This document shows, one piece after another, positions 1 through 11,311 of a stretch of 64,000 bases of DNA. The position numbers and the translations under genes were made by a program. Under the pieces are notes generated by a model. The model worked only from the letters and a program-made list of their open reading frames with translations, was not told the origin of the DNA and searched no databases. Source of the stretch: Sabellastarte sp. h YS-2021 (lineage: Eukaryota; Annelida; Polychaeta; Sabellida; Sabellidae); NCBI GenBank assembly GCA_964017235.1, contig OZ024930.1:152272221-152336220 (forward strand), written 5' to 3'. Each line of letters begins with the position of its first letter. Position 1 is the stretch's first letter.

Positions 1-430
1 ATCAGATTTAATGTATTCCCCTTATGGTGTAATAAAACTTCTCAAAATACACGTGAAGAAACAAACCCAGTACAGAGTGTCCTGTGTGTTTGATGTGTGT
101 TGTGTCACACACAAAATATATGGTATATTCTATATAAAATTAAACGTGTAGAAGCGTTAATCACTTTACGGGTCTAATTTTGATGAATTTTTGACTTTGA
201 ACCCCAATAACACAGAGAGTATTTCGTATATTTTTAATGTTAATACCTCAAATAATAGGTGTGTTATACCTTCATCACTGTACCAAATACTATACCCCTA
301 GTATTTATGCAAATATTAAAAATATTACTTTATCTGTCTCTAATTGATGAAAACACATATATATGTCAAATATATCATAAAATAATGTAAAAAGGGAGTT
401 AAAATACTGAATGGAACCCCATGTTATTAA
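1..430. other. AT-rich non-coding stretch
   Basis: No open frame of note, no RNA gene and no recognisable repeat. It leads directly into the satellite array that begins near 431. Confidence 0.5.
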
Positions 431-1645
431 AACAACTTTTAATCGATTTACAACTGATTTACTTAACAGTGAGAATCTGAAAGTAGCTACGGAATGAATT
501 AAAGAGCTATAATTTTACTATGGTATAGCTAACCAAAACGTCGGTGAATAACATTTTAAAATAAATCACTGTTAATGCAATAGTTTTCGAGTTACAACTG
601 ATTTACTCAACAGTGAGAACCTGAATGTAGCTATTGCTCTGCTATGCAATGAGCTATAGGTCTGCAATGTTACTATGTTATAGCTAACTGAAGAATAGGT
701 GAATAACATGTTTAAAGAAAATACTCTAAATGTTTTGCAGCTACAACTAATTTACTCAACAGTGAAAACCTGAAAGTAGCAATTGCTCAGCTATGCTTTG
801 AGCTACAGGTCTACAATTTTACTATGTTATAGCTGACCCATAAGTAGGTGAATAATACATTTAAATAAAATTCTCTAAATGCAATAGTTTTTGAGGTACA
901 ACCAATTTACTCATTAGTGAAAATCTCAAAGTAGCTATTTCTCTGCTATGCAATGAGCTACAGGTTTGTAATTTACTATGTTACAGCTGATCCAAAGTAG
1001 GTGAATAACATATTTAAATAAAATACTGTAAATTCAATAGTTTTTAAGTTACAACTGATTTACTCACCAGAGATAACCTGAAAGTAGATATTGCTCAACT
1101 ATGCAGTGAGCTACAGATCTACAATTTTACTATGCAATAGCTGACCCAAAAGTTGGTGAACAACATATTTAAAAAAACTGTAAATAAAATAGTTTTCAAG
1201 TTGCAACTAATTTATTCAACATTGAGAACCTGAAAATAGCTATTGCTCAGCTATGCCATCAGCTACATCTCTGAAATTTACTACATTATAGCTGATTCAA
1301 AAGTAGACGAAAAACATATTTTAAAAAAATTATCTAAATGAAAAAAGTTTTTAAGATACAACTCATTCACTCAACAGTGAAAACCTCAAAGTAGCTACTG
1401 CTCAGTTATGCACTGAGCTACATGTCTGCAATTTTACTATGTTATAGCTGACCCAAAAGTAGATGAATAACATAGCTAAACAAAATTCTCTAAATGCAAT
1501 AGTTTTCAAGTTACAAGTGATTTTACTCATTATGGAAGGTACTGGAAAGTCAGAAAGTAAATATTACTCACATAGCTATTGGGAGAAACACCCAAGTTAG
1601 TCACTATGTTGTAGCTATGGAAAAGTAGCTGCATACCATTTATTA
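431..1645 (+). repeat. Satellite array of about eight ~150-bp monomers
   Basis: The phrase 'atttactcaacagtgagaa' and close variants recurs near 459, 601, 750, 905, 1058, 1208, 1366 and 1520, a spacing of about 142-158 bp. Each unit then carries a 'gtagctattgctcagctatg' type segment, a 'gagctacaggtctgcaat' segment and a 'gtaggtgaataacat' segment. Monomers diverge by roughly 10-20% and the last one is degenerate. The same family reappears in reverse orientation at 53100-55650. Non-coding; possibly the tandem core of a non-autonomous element rather than a centromeric satellite. Confidence 0.85.
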
Positions 1646-2329
1646 ACAAAATGATCTGAGTCCACCATATCAGTTTAATTAAGACCTATGACTTTAAGTA
1701 CATATTATAAGGTTAGATCTTGAAGCTGGCAATCCATCAACTATTATGTGCTGGGTAAATATTTCTTTGACCTCCTTGTTATCTGACTAAAAAGCCCTCT
1801 ACTAATCTTGACAGACATAATACTTAATTAATTAACAATCCATGTAACGTTTCTAGTTAGGAATTATCAAATAAAACCCTCCTCTTAACAATCAAATGCC
1901 AAGTTACAATTTTAAGCTGGACTCCTAGCTTTTATACCATTATAAATGTCAGATGTTTTAGTATGCACCACGGAGACGTCTTTTTTTGTAAATAAACCTA
2001 AAACCCCTGTTTGGAACATAAAACTAGGCGATTATTAACCATTTTCAACAGTTATTGGAAGAAACAAAATAATATCCATAGCATCTGTGTAATCTGTTTT
2101 TTTACCAATGTTGTAGCTTGTATTTGCATGCTTATTGATAGTACGGGTATTATCGCCCATTTGGCGGGAATTATCAGCCCAGATTTATTGTGATTTAATT
2201 TTTATTTTAGTCCATTGTTGTTTTTTCACTGTTGTGGCTGTCAATATCTTCTGAATATCATTATCTATTTGCAGTTTCTAGTCACTCCAATACTTCCTTT
2301 AGCTAAAGGCCATCCTCTTTTTAGAGGCT
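1646..2329. other. AT-rich non-coding stretch
   Basis: Holds only a 60-codon open frame at 2011-2193 with no recognisable motif. I see no gene. Confidence 0.45.
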
Positions 2330-2469
2330 CAGTGCGGAGTGTAGGGTGCCCGTGAGTCACCCACAGGATGGAATTACAGTGGACAAACTGCGTCACATAG
2401 CAAACAACTTAGTATTAAGGAATACTGGTGTTACTCCTCACGGTCCTGTTCTTAGTTTAGGGAACTGGA

Positions 2470-4698
2470 GTGCAATGTCTACCATCTGCTGGGTGTTTCT
2501 CTTACTGTTGTTTTGGAGAAAGTCAGGATACAGTGATTCCAAAGTGTTTATTCCGTTGTCTGTTCATGGTCTTACTTCATTACCATGCCCCTACAGACTC
2601 CATAGCTATGTACGGAATATACATAATTTTCCTTGTGTGGCTAAGCGTCATGGCCTTGCGAACCCATTTATTGCTTTGCGATGATATCTGACTTAATCCT
2701 GGACCAATCTCTTTTGGAGCAGTAAATTGTCCATCTGTAAGAAACAAGGGACGGTGCATCAATGATACTGTATCAGCACATTCTGTCGACATTCTTGCTG
2801 TCACTGAAACACATATTCGCTGGGATGATACGGACAGCCTTCTACATTCCATCACCCCGACAGGTTTCAAATTCTGCCAGAAACCCCGTATTCATTGCCC
2901 GGGTGGTGGTGTTGGATTTTTTATCAACAAAGCTATGCAGTTTAGATCTGTAGATACTCCTACATTCAGTTCCTTTAAAAATATTAGCATTGAATTGGGT
3001 CTGTGGCTCAACCGTTTGTGTTAACTTGTGTTTATTGTCCACCTGGCTCATGCTCTGACGGTTTCCTGGACCAATTTCTCAATCTTTTAGAATACTTATC
3101 CTCAGTTTCTCCCTCATTCATAATTTGTGGTGATTTTAATATTCATGTGGATAATTCTTCAAATGTTTAGAACTGTTTAGAATCATGCAATATTGCACAA
3201 AATGTTCAAACGGCTACCCATCTTCATGGTCATATTCTAGACTTTGTTCTCACTCCTACTGATGCCAGTGGCATTTCCAATGTACGAGTTGCTGAATTTA
3301 TTTCTGATCATGCTCTTGTCCTTGCTCAGCTTGAGTCAGTTGAGACAGTTTGCGTAAGGATTTGGGAAATTGCTCATTCATAAGACACCCTGGTGATACA
3401 GTCAGTGTTCTGTGTGAACAATACTTAGGCGACTTGAGCAAATTGCTTGATAAGCATGCACCATTGGTTACTCATACTTTTACTAAACAAGCTACTGGTT
3501 GGCTATTTGACTCCTACCGGCTGGCAAAAAACATCAGGTGACAACTGGAACGAATCTGGGGTAAAGATAAATCTGCCTACAATCGAAGACTTCGAAGACA
3601 GATTGCTCGGTGCAATTCACTGGTCAACAAAGATAAGGCAAATTACTTTAGAAACCTGGCCAGAGAAAATGCTAATGACTCTAAGAAGTTATGGCACTAC
3701 ACTCTAGTCCTGATGCAGTACTCCCTACTCATGAATCTAAGAAAGGTCTTGCTGACCGGTTTGTCACTTTCTTCAGTGACAAAATAGTTAAAATAAGAAA
3801 CTCATTTTCCTCTAGTGACTCATTCACCCTTCCTCCTCTGCCTGATGTGCCTAATTTCAGCTGCTTTAAACAAGTTTCTCAGGAGGAAATTAGAAAAATT
3901 ATCATGAAGTCACCCTCTAAATCTTGTTTATTAGATCCATGGCCCACATTTCTTGTTAAAGAATGTATAGATATTCTACTGCCCTTTATTACCAGGCTTG
4001 CTAACTGCTCATTGTCAGAAGGTGTTGTACCAGATGAGTTTAAGAGGGCTATTGTAACCCCATTGATTCAGAAGTCATCACTACCACCCAATGACTTAAA
4101 AACTACAGGCCTGTTTCAGGGCTGGGCTTCATATGTGGAACTTGTTGTTGCTTCTCAATTGAATGACCATGTCTGTTTGAACGGACTAGAGAATGTCAAG
4201 CAGTCTGCCTATAAACTAGGCCACTCAACTGAATCTGCATTGCTTTCAAGTAAGAATGATGTTCATCTGGCTTTTGCTAAAGATGAGTTTACTGCTGTAG
4301 TTCTCTTAGATCAATCAGCAGTTAGGAACCTTGGTGTGTGCTTTGATTCAGATTTCTCATTCTCTTGCCATGTTATGAAGGTCTGCAAGGCTTGTTTTGC
4401 TCATGTCCGGGATCTTAAGCGACTCCGAGGACATCTGACACATGAAGGTGCCCCTATGGCTGCCAATGCTCTGGTCGGAAGTTGTCTTGATTACTGTAAC
4501 TCTCTGTTCAGAGGTCTCTTAGCTCTTGATCTGCACAAACTTCAATGTGTTCAGAACAGTATTGCCAGAATTGTGGCTAACACCACCGAGTATTCACACA
4601 TCACTCCAGTTAGAAAAGCACTACATTGGTTGCCGATTAAGTACCGTTCTATCTTTAAGACTGCCGTGCTTGTTTATAAGTTCCTACACAATATTTAA
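2470..4698 (+). pseudogene. LINE A: decayed L2-like non-LTR retrotransposon ORF
   Basis: This is an APE-type LINE copy that would have made an endonuclease/reverse transcriptase polyprotein. In order it shows an N-terminal hydrophobic stretch (2470-2670), a 2A-like motif broken by a stop (2683-2706), and an endonuclease that starts in the same frame ('DILAVTETHIR' near 2785, 'FIICGDFNIH' near 3116, 'SDHALVLAQL' near 3306). A basic linker and an RT open for 335 codons (3691-4698) follow. The RT has the 'SPSKSCLLDPWPTFL' and 'QSAYKLGHSTESALL' blocks typical of the L2/CR1 group, but the catalytic core is deleted: 'VLLDQSA' runs straight into the post-RT segment 'VRNLGVCFDSDFSF'. Several frameshifts and stops occur upstream, and the 3' end is truncated at the neighbouring DIRS copy. 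Clearly dead. L2 versus another jockey-superfamily clade is inferred. Confidence 0.88.
2683..2706 (+). other. Relic 2A-like (D-I-E-x-N-P-G-P) ribosome-skipping motif
   Basis: Codons read D I stop L N P G P, immediately upstream of and in frame with the LINE A endonuclease. Canonical 2A motifs are D-V/I-E-x-N-P-G-P. The only departure is TGA in place of the Glu codon, so this looks like a mutated 2A. The preceding codons (L-L-L-C-D) follow a hydrophobic N-terminal segment. 2A motifs placed N-terminal to the endonuclease are known in some L2-like and sea-urchin STR LINEs. Confidence 0.72.
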
Positions 4699-4724
4699 GC
4701 ATTATTTATAGACAATGCTAGGGC

Positions 4725-5445
4725 ATCTGCTAAAGCTTGGTTTGAAGAGTCTTTCGAACATTGGAGTCAGTAATTGGATTTGAACCCATAGATGTTTGGA
4801 TTTGAAACAGGGAGGTATGCGATGACATAGGATACATTTGAAAAAGAGATTTCAGCGCTCTAAAAGGACAGATAAGGTGATCAGATAATTTCGGAAGTGA
4901 CAGAAAATTAACTTTATCTTCGGTTTGCATGGGTTTTTTTTAGAAAAGAACACATCCTCCCCAGTAAGGTGTCTAGAGGGATCAAACATACTAAGAGAAT
5001 GAGGTGAAATACTTGAGAGGCACAAGAAGGCAAAAAGATATTGCTCTGAATACTTGTCTAAAGCCCAGACGTCTGAACACGCCTATGAAATAGCTCTCAA
5101 CCAGGTATTTTCTATGGTGTTATGAGACTTTACTGCCAAAGGTCTGTTAATTCTGACGGATTTAACAAAGTATTTGATTTTTGGATGGTCCAAAAGAGAA
5201 AATGGCAGGTCATACAGCACAACGTTTGCTCTGATAGCCGACACGTAATTAGCAATAACACAAGCAAGTGACACTTTATTGAAAATACAAAAAGCCAGAA
5301 ATATGCAAAACATGCTACAATAAGTCTGAGGCGTCTTTGGACGAAAGGCCTGGTGTATTCTGGTTGAGGCTCTGGCTGTTAGTGACGCCAAGGTTGCATG
5401 ATCTGAAACACAAAGTGTAGTAACTATTTTGACACTATGCACAAA
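4725..5445 (-). pseudogene. DIRS copy 1 tyrosine recombinase fragment
   Basis: A 119-codon frame (5083-5442) carries the N-terminal core-binding part, with 'IANYVSAIRANVVLYDLPFS' and 'HPKIKYFVKSVRINRPLAVK', a block seen in DIRS recombinases. It continues across frameshifts through 'FRRLGFRQVFRAIS' and 'SMFDPSRHLTGEDVFF' to 'KLSDHLICPFRALKSLFQMY' (4730-4930). The HxxR and Tyr motifs of the catalytic domain are not present because the copy stops near 4705. A recombinase of this kind would integrate circular cDNA; this one cannot. Confidence 0.8.
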
Positions 5446-5499
5446 GATGGCCCCTGCAGGACCAACATCTACATATACTTTAATACACTCTATTACAAC

Positions 5500-7076
5500 A
5501 CGACATCCTTCAGTGTTGTGGTTTGGTTCAAAGTGTCAGTGGCCTGACTCATTTACTGGGTCACACTCTCGATGTTTTGATATCTCCTTGCGACTCAGAT
5601 TTTGTCTGCAATGTTAGTGTTGGAGATTTCATTTCTGACCATGCTGCCATAAAATGCCAACTGGATTTCTCCCACCCATCAACCAGCATTGACAAATGGG
5701 TCTCTTATCGACGGTACCACAGGATTGATATCGACCAGTTCAGAAATGACCTTAATAATATACCGTTTGTACGGTCCCCTGAAGGTACTGCTGCAGATCA
5801 GTACATAACTGGTGTTACACAGGCACTTGACTAGCATGCTCCTATCATTTCATGCAAGGCTAAACAGCAGTCTGATGAGTGGTTGTCTGATTTGTATCGC
5901 ATGGCTCGATCTATTAGGCAGCAATTTGAACGAAGGTGGAGAAAACATAAGTCAGAGTTGAATAGGTCAAGACTCCGCAGGCAAATTGCCTGGTGTAATC
6001 GACTGGCCAATAAAGACAAGGGTTCATACTATACAAATCTCATAACTGCAAATAGTCGTGACCCCAAGCAGCTATGGCAGTCATTGAGGAAGGTGTTGCA
6101 TCACACCTCTGAGACTGTGCTGGCTGCTCATAGCTCAGACAAAAGCCTCGCGGACATGTTTGCTTCTTTTTTCTCCAATAAAATAAGCAAAATCAGGGAC
6201 ACCTTTTCTACTTCTGGCTCTTTCAATGATGCACCGGATTTGGTGCCTCCTGCTTTCAATGCCTTTATGCCTGTGACTGAAGACGAGGTCTATAAGTGTA
6301 TTAACAAATCCCCCACTAAATCTTGCTCACTAGACCCTATACCAACATTCCTCCTTTAGGATTGTCTTGATATCCTCCTCTCTTCCATTACCAAGTTGGT
6401 AAATTATTCTCTCATGAAGGATCTTTCTCAAATTCTTTCAAAAAGGCGGTTGTCACCCCCCTCATAAAAAGGCTTCCCTTCCCAAAGACGAACTTAAGAA
6501 TTATTGCCCAGTGTCTGGTCTTTGTTTCCTGTCAAAGTTGGTTGAGCGAGTCATTGCCAGGCAGCTAACGTCACACATTCCACGGAAACTGCTTTATTGT
6601 CTATAAAAACGAGGTTCATCTCTCTCTGGCACGCGGTGAACCCACAGTTCTAGTACTTCTTGACTTATCAGCCCCATTTGACACTATAGACCATAATATT
6701 CTCCTTGGTTACCTTAAATCTTGGTTTGGTCTTGGTGGAACAGATCTAAGGTGGTTTACTTCCTACTTAAGAAATCGTTGCCAGGCCATTAAGATAGGCT
6801 CCACACTATCTGAATTACGCAATCTCATCTATGGAGTTCCACAAGGTTCTGTTCTGGGTCCGTTACAGTTTTCACTCTATACAACACCACTTAGTAAAAT
6901 TATTCGCCTCCACCCGCATATTAAATTCCATTTTTATGCGGATGATACTCAGTTATACATCCATCTCTTCGCCTGATTGTAGCCTACCCACCATAGCCTA
7001 CCCCGTCACACCTGTGTCTCATTGGTAAGACCTGGCTATGTCCCTTGATTAACGCTAACATTAGATTAGATTAGAA
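5500..7076 (+). mobile_element. LINE B: L2-like LINE fragment nested in DIRS copy 1
   Basis: The copy is truncated at its 5' end inside the endonuclease ('THLLGHTLDVLISPCDSDF', 'VGDFISDHAAIK'; 5540-5655). A long open frame (5883-6359) then carries the linker and the RT start ('SPTKSCSLDPIPTFLL'). After frameshifts come 'VLLDLSAPFDTIDHNILL' (about 6650-6700), 'GVPQGSVLGPLQFSLY' and an intact-looking 'FHFYADDTQLY' (about 6930-6955). The post-RT part is absent. The 3' end shows a short (attag)n-like tail near 7050-7070, as in CR1/L2 LINEs. It lies in opposite orientation to the DIRS element whose RNase H and recombinase parts it separates. Confidence 0.86.
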
Positions 7077-7129
7077 TTGAGGATCAATTTCCAACAAATG
7101 CTTTGACACACACAACCACACTGGGTTAC

Positions 7130-7360
7130 TTATTTATTTATTTGGGGGTTTATGTTACTTTCAACACTGTACAGGTCATATCACGATGGGTAGTTGGAAG
7201 GGCAGAGGAAACCAGTACATACAGTTGGTCAAGGTTCTGTACTGTGAACTGACAACCAATGGCCATCAACTACCAGCTTTCCCACTTGAGGCTGTGCCGG
7301 GAACCGAACCCCGGCCTCACAGGTGGGGATGAGAGTTTTACCACTCTGCTACCATGGCCC
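7130..7360 (-). mobile_element. tRNA-derived SINE (family 1) with perfect 14-bp target-site duplication
   Basis: Flanked by a perfect 14-bp repeat CCACACTGGGTTAC at 7116-7129 and 7361-7374. On the minus strand it begins with a tRNA-like head ('ggccatggtagcagagtgg' region for box A, 'ggttcggttcccgg' for box B). A ~150-bp body shared with the copies near 14.2, 28.9, 30.8, 32.0, 47.2 and 54.5 kb follows, and the tail is (aaata)n. A pol III-driven, LINE-mobilised element. Confidence 0.92.
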
Positions 7361-7382
7361 CCACACTGGGTTACACACTTTC

Positions 7383-8700
7383 TCATATAACACTTGAATT
7401 TTGCTGAGGAGTCTGCTGCCATCTGGAGAGGATGTCAGGTACAGCATTGTCGACCCCCCTAATATGAGTGAAACATGCGTCTTTATCATGAACAGCTGTG
7501 ACATACCAAACGTTGCACGCGCATGCTGCCAAGAAGGGGTCACGTGTCTTGCCAGTGTTAAGAACCATCACAACCGCCTGATTGTCACAGTAAATTAGAA
7601 CCTTTTTGGTGAACCATTGATTGTGAAACAAATGCAATGCAAGCAACACATTAATATTTTCTAAATGCACTATTGTCCAGTTCATGTAACCCTTTTCAAT
7701 AGGAAGATGGTAGATGTCATTACCACAACGACCCCCAAGACCAATCAAACAGGCATCCAATTCAAACTTGACATCAATAGACCTATGGTCATACAAGGAC
7801 ACACCATTGTAATGAGGTAAGAATGTAGCGAACCACCTCAGATCCCGGTTGAATTCTGGGGTGAGTGTAATCTTTTGGGTGACGTGACTTGCCCTAAGCA
7901 GGTCTAACATACAGTTTAGAAAAATGTGTGCAGGCTTCACACACTTATGCACATATAGCAATGAGCCTAGAAGTGACTTAAGTTGTTGTTTTGTGACAAT
8001 GGTTAACCATTGATGCACCATGACATTAACTTGCTTCAGCTTCTCAGGGAGAATCGAAATAGTACCATTCTGAGAGTCAATTAGTACTCCCAAACACACT
8101 GCTTGCATTGACGGAACGACCAACTTCTTTTCACTGACAGTCAATCCTAGTTTGGCTATGAGGGCAAGCAATGCAACATATGACTCGTGCGCGACACATG
8201 GGATGCTGACGCCGACATAATTGTCAATGTAGTCAATGATAGTAAATCCTTTAAGCCGCATAATGTAGCGTACGGTGTAGCTTAGACGTGAAAAATTTGA
8301 CTTCCATGACGCATCCCGAATGGCATGCACATATCCACATAGTGGACATTCCATTGAAGGCCCAAGAGGTCATAGTCGCCGGGATCCACACGGACGTGCC
8401 TGAACACGCGACTGACATCTATTTTGTACAACATTGCACCCTGGCCTAAACATTTCAATTCAGATGTAATGTCATCTATAGTCAGAAATGTTAGATAAAA
8501 TTCACTCTCAAGATATGACGTCTTGTATATGCCAGCATTCACTGACACCCCTTGGGGGCAGCTGAGATCCATTTGCTCCTTGTCACAAAAAATCTGTGGC
8601 GTACTCCATGAGGTCGCCCAGATATGGCACCATGATGTTTTTACATGCAGCCGACTTTCCTTCAAGTATGTTCTTGGGTAAAACCTTGAACCCACTGGGT
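7383..8700 (-). pseudogene. DIRS copy 1 reverse transcriptase and RNase H
   Basis: The N-terminal RT part (8695-8282) has 'LSCPQGVSVNAGI', 'LYKIDVSRVFRHVRVDPGD', 'YDLLGLQWN' and 'MPFGMRHGSQIF'. After a frameshift the 323-codon frame 8354-7383 continues with the polymerase box as 'YIDNYVGV', the 'CLGVLIDSQNGTISI' block, 'LKSLLGSLLYVHKCVKPA', and an RNase H with 'LDACLIGLGG', 'HLENINVLLAL', 'IYCDNQAVVMVLNTGKTRDP' and 'HIRGVDNAVPDILSRW'. The expected YIDD box reads YIDN, losing a catalytic Asp. The order RT then RNase H is as in DIRS elements. The gag-RT spacer appears deleted. Confidence 0.88.
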
Positions 8701-9190
8701 TAGGGAAAGTTGGTCGTAATTGACTCGCTGCCGGTTGATACCACCTAAAATTGCCTCGTGAGGCCAGTGAACCCTGTGCTTGACAACTACATCTATCCCA
8801 CCCACACGTTGCGACTTGATTTTTTGAAATTCTTTACCTGTGAGGTGTGAACCTTGCTCGAGGTCTCTGATGTGCCTGTCTACTTTTTCCTGTAACTGTT
8901 TTGGCCTTAATAGCTCTAAACTGGGGCTATCACTCTCGTCTGAGAACGAATCAGTTGTTATTTGTGCAATTTTTTTACATTTTTACTGTCTCTAGCTTTA
9001 ATGATAAAACTGTCTCTACTTAACTCAAGTTTTGGAGTTGACTGTTCTGCTGGTGCTGCAGTGGCGGCCATTATATCTTCCACTTTGTCTATCCTCTCCG
9101 TCACTTTCTTGAGCTGCTCCAAAATCTGCACTTGTAGTGGCTGTCCGTTCACACACAGAGAGCCTCTCTGAGTTCCTGTAGATCAGCTGA
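8700..9190 (-). pseudogene. DIRS copy 1 gag-like remnant
   Basis: On the minus strand a coiled-coil-like stretch (8958-9152, 'LEQLKKVTERIDKVEDIMAA') is followed, after stops, by 'VVVKHRVHWPHEAILGG', 'RVNYDQLSLTQWVQGF' and 'YLGDLMEYATDF'. The 'KHRVHWPHE...YDQLS..QW' block is a hallmark of the ORF upstream of RT in DIRS-like elements. The segment between this block and the RT is shorter than expected, suggesting an internal deletion. Function in packaging is inferred from position only. Confidence 0.75.
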
Positions 9191-9330
9191 CTCTTGGTTT
9201 TTCTTAAATTGACATTTCTTCCCTGTGGGCAGGTAGTGTCTCTTCCTGCAAGTCTTGCATGATTGTTGTCAGGCATATTTATAATATTAATTTTTTGATA
9301 GTCCAAGTTCCTTTCTGAAACCAAAACACA

Positions 9331-11311
9331 AGATACCCCAAAGGGCTTGAGATTCTGTACTGTACCAAATTAATCACAGGCTTCTAAAATGACCAATTTG
9401 AGCAAATATTGGCATGTGCCAAAAATATAGGTTAGGCCGTCCCTTTGTGGTCAGTTGAACAAGCTGAGGTTGACAAAGTAGACTACATAATCTCAAAAGA
9501 CAGGATAAAGTTCCATTATTGATTATACATCAAGTTCATCGATTCAGTTTATCAATTCCAGTTCAACACAATAACATTCCTCCATAAGTGAAACACAACA
9601 TGATAAAAATTACTGGCTAAATGACCGTCTGTATTATGTACACTATCTTACAGTTTTAAAACTTAAAATAAAAAAATAAAAGTTCTAAAACAAAATAACG
9701 ATAAAACAAGTTCTTAGAGTTTCCAAAGCTTTTCATGTTTCTCTTTGAGAATCAAATTTAAAAGTGACCCATATCTAAGAGGCAAAGTTAAGGTCAGTGT
9801 GTTCAACCAATGAAATTTACTTTCTAGGGAGTTACTGGGGGAACCAAGCAAAGAGCCCAGAACCCCAGAAATGATGCAATGACCTTATGTAAGAACATTA
9901 GACTGGATACCTAACCTTGTTCAACAGACTGGGGGGGGGGGGTGCTGAACCATTACAGTACCCATACTACTACAAACCCTGACCCGGGAGGACTGGCACC
10001 CGGATAGCCTAAATGCCAGGGCCAAATATCTAAGATATATGCATCACTCCCTTTGAAAGGTTTGCCACAAATTGGGTTATAGTGTTCGCATGTGGCATCT
10101 TAAGTAGGGGGAACACACACATATGTGCTCATGTATGTTGTAAAAAATTTTGGGATTTGTCTTTTATCTTATAACAATCTTAAATAAATTTATATATTAC
10201 TAACTAGTGTCAGTAATGATTGATAAAGCTACTACTCTCTTAGTAGTCACTGTTATAACTTTTATGTATAGTAATAAAAACAGTTTGACCCATGTTTGCA
10301 CATTATTGGTCCCTGGAAATGTGCTCTCGTACATTTGGGTGCATGTGAGCTCATTCCTGAACTGCATGACTTTAATTTGGGCTAACTACCAGCTTTACAA
10401 CAGCCAGTTGTGTGTGGTAATTTGGCAGCCAATTTCACATGTACAGACATTTGTTTTGTTTTCACAAATTCACAAAACATTCTGTTTACTAATTTTGTTT
10501 GTCATGATTTTTTGATAGCCAGTTTTAATGAATTATTCGGTTTTTATGGGGCAAACATCCTGGTTCACCAGCTGCCATTATCACTGTCACTTTGGACCTC
10601 ACTTCACTCTTTATTGTCAGCCTTGCACCGCCATCCCCCAATTCGTTTCACACACAATTTCAACTCGAATTGACCTTATAGCTTGGATTAAGGTCAATCA
10701 GGGAGGGACGATGTGAATGCTATAAAATATTCGTTGCACATGTTTATCTTTTTGATATTTAAAATTTTTTAAACATATTTGATAGCATACAGTGACACTA
10801 CATAAGTTTCATATACTGACAAACAATGAAGAAAAAAGAAAATAACAGTTTTTTTTCATTAGAAAATTTGACAGACTCATACATACATTTTACAAATGAA
10901 AAGAAATGAATCGCCAACCATATTATCAGGAAAAAAATGAAAAAAGGTCGAGGAAAATGTGTCTCCGGAAATTTTGTGGAAAGACAACAATACACAAAAA
11001 ACATTAAAGAAAACATATTTGATGTTTAATATATAACAGCAAAACTACCTTTTTATCGTGCCTTATCTGCGATTCAATGACAGAAATGCCCTTTAAATAA
11101 AGGATTTAGTCTTTTCCAATTACCAGTCAATTTTCAAGTCGGTATGTTCACTATTTGGACACAAAGGCCTTTGTCACTCTGTATTTTTATGACTGCGACT
11201 TGTGTACTGCCAGGTTTTAGGTTTTCTACTCACTTCCAGTCTTTATAATGGTGTACAATAACTTATCTGTCTTCTGTAATCCCTGAACAGTAGAAAACTT
11301 CAAATCAAACA
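9331..11311. other. Non-coding stretch between DIRS copy 1 and the tandem duplication
   Basis: Contains a G12 tract at 9931-9942 and two overlapping open frames at 10207-10716 with no recognisable domain. I see no gene, RNA or complete element. The GC-richer segment 9890-10110 may belong to an unidentified interspersed repeat. Confidence 0.4.

Larger units (their letters stand above)
4705..9330 (-). mobile_element. DIRS-type retrotransposon copy 1, split by a LINE and a SINE
   Basis: Reading right to left, the pieces are a gag-like region (about 9190-8700), RT plus RNase H (8700-7383) and a tyrosine recombinase (5445-4725), which is the DIRS order. The copy is interrupted between RNase H and recombinase by LINE B (5500-7076) and a SINE (7130-7360). 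The recombinase C-terminus with the final catalytic residues is missing at the junction with LINE A near 4705. All parts contain frameshifts or stops. Terminal repeats were not found, so the outer limits are approximate. Confidence 0.82.

Noticed and set aside
431-1645. Regularly spaced direct repeats that might suggest a CRISPR-like array
   Set aside because: Monomers are ~150 bp and repetitive across their whole length, with no short constant repeat plus unique spacers; the context is clearly eukaryotic.
10207-10716. Overlapping hydrophobic frames as a small membrane protein gene
   Set aside because: Two overlapping frames with equal merit, no motif, no splice sites that improve them; likely non-coding T-rich sequence.
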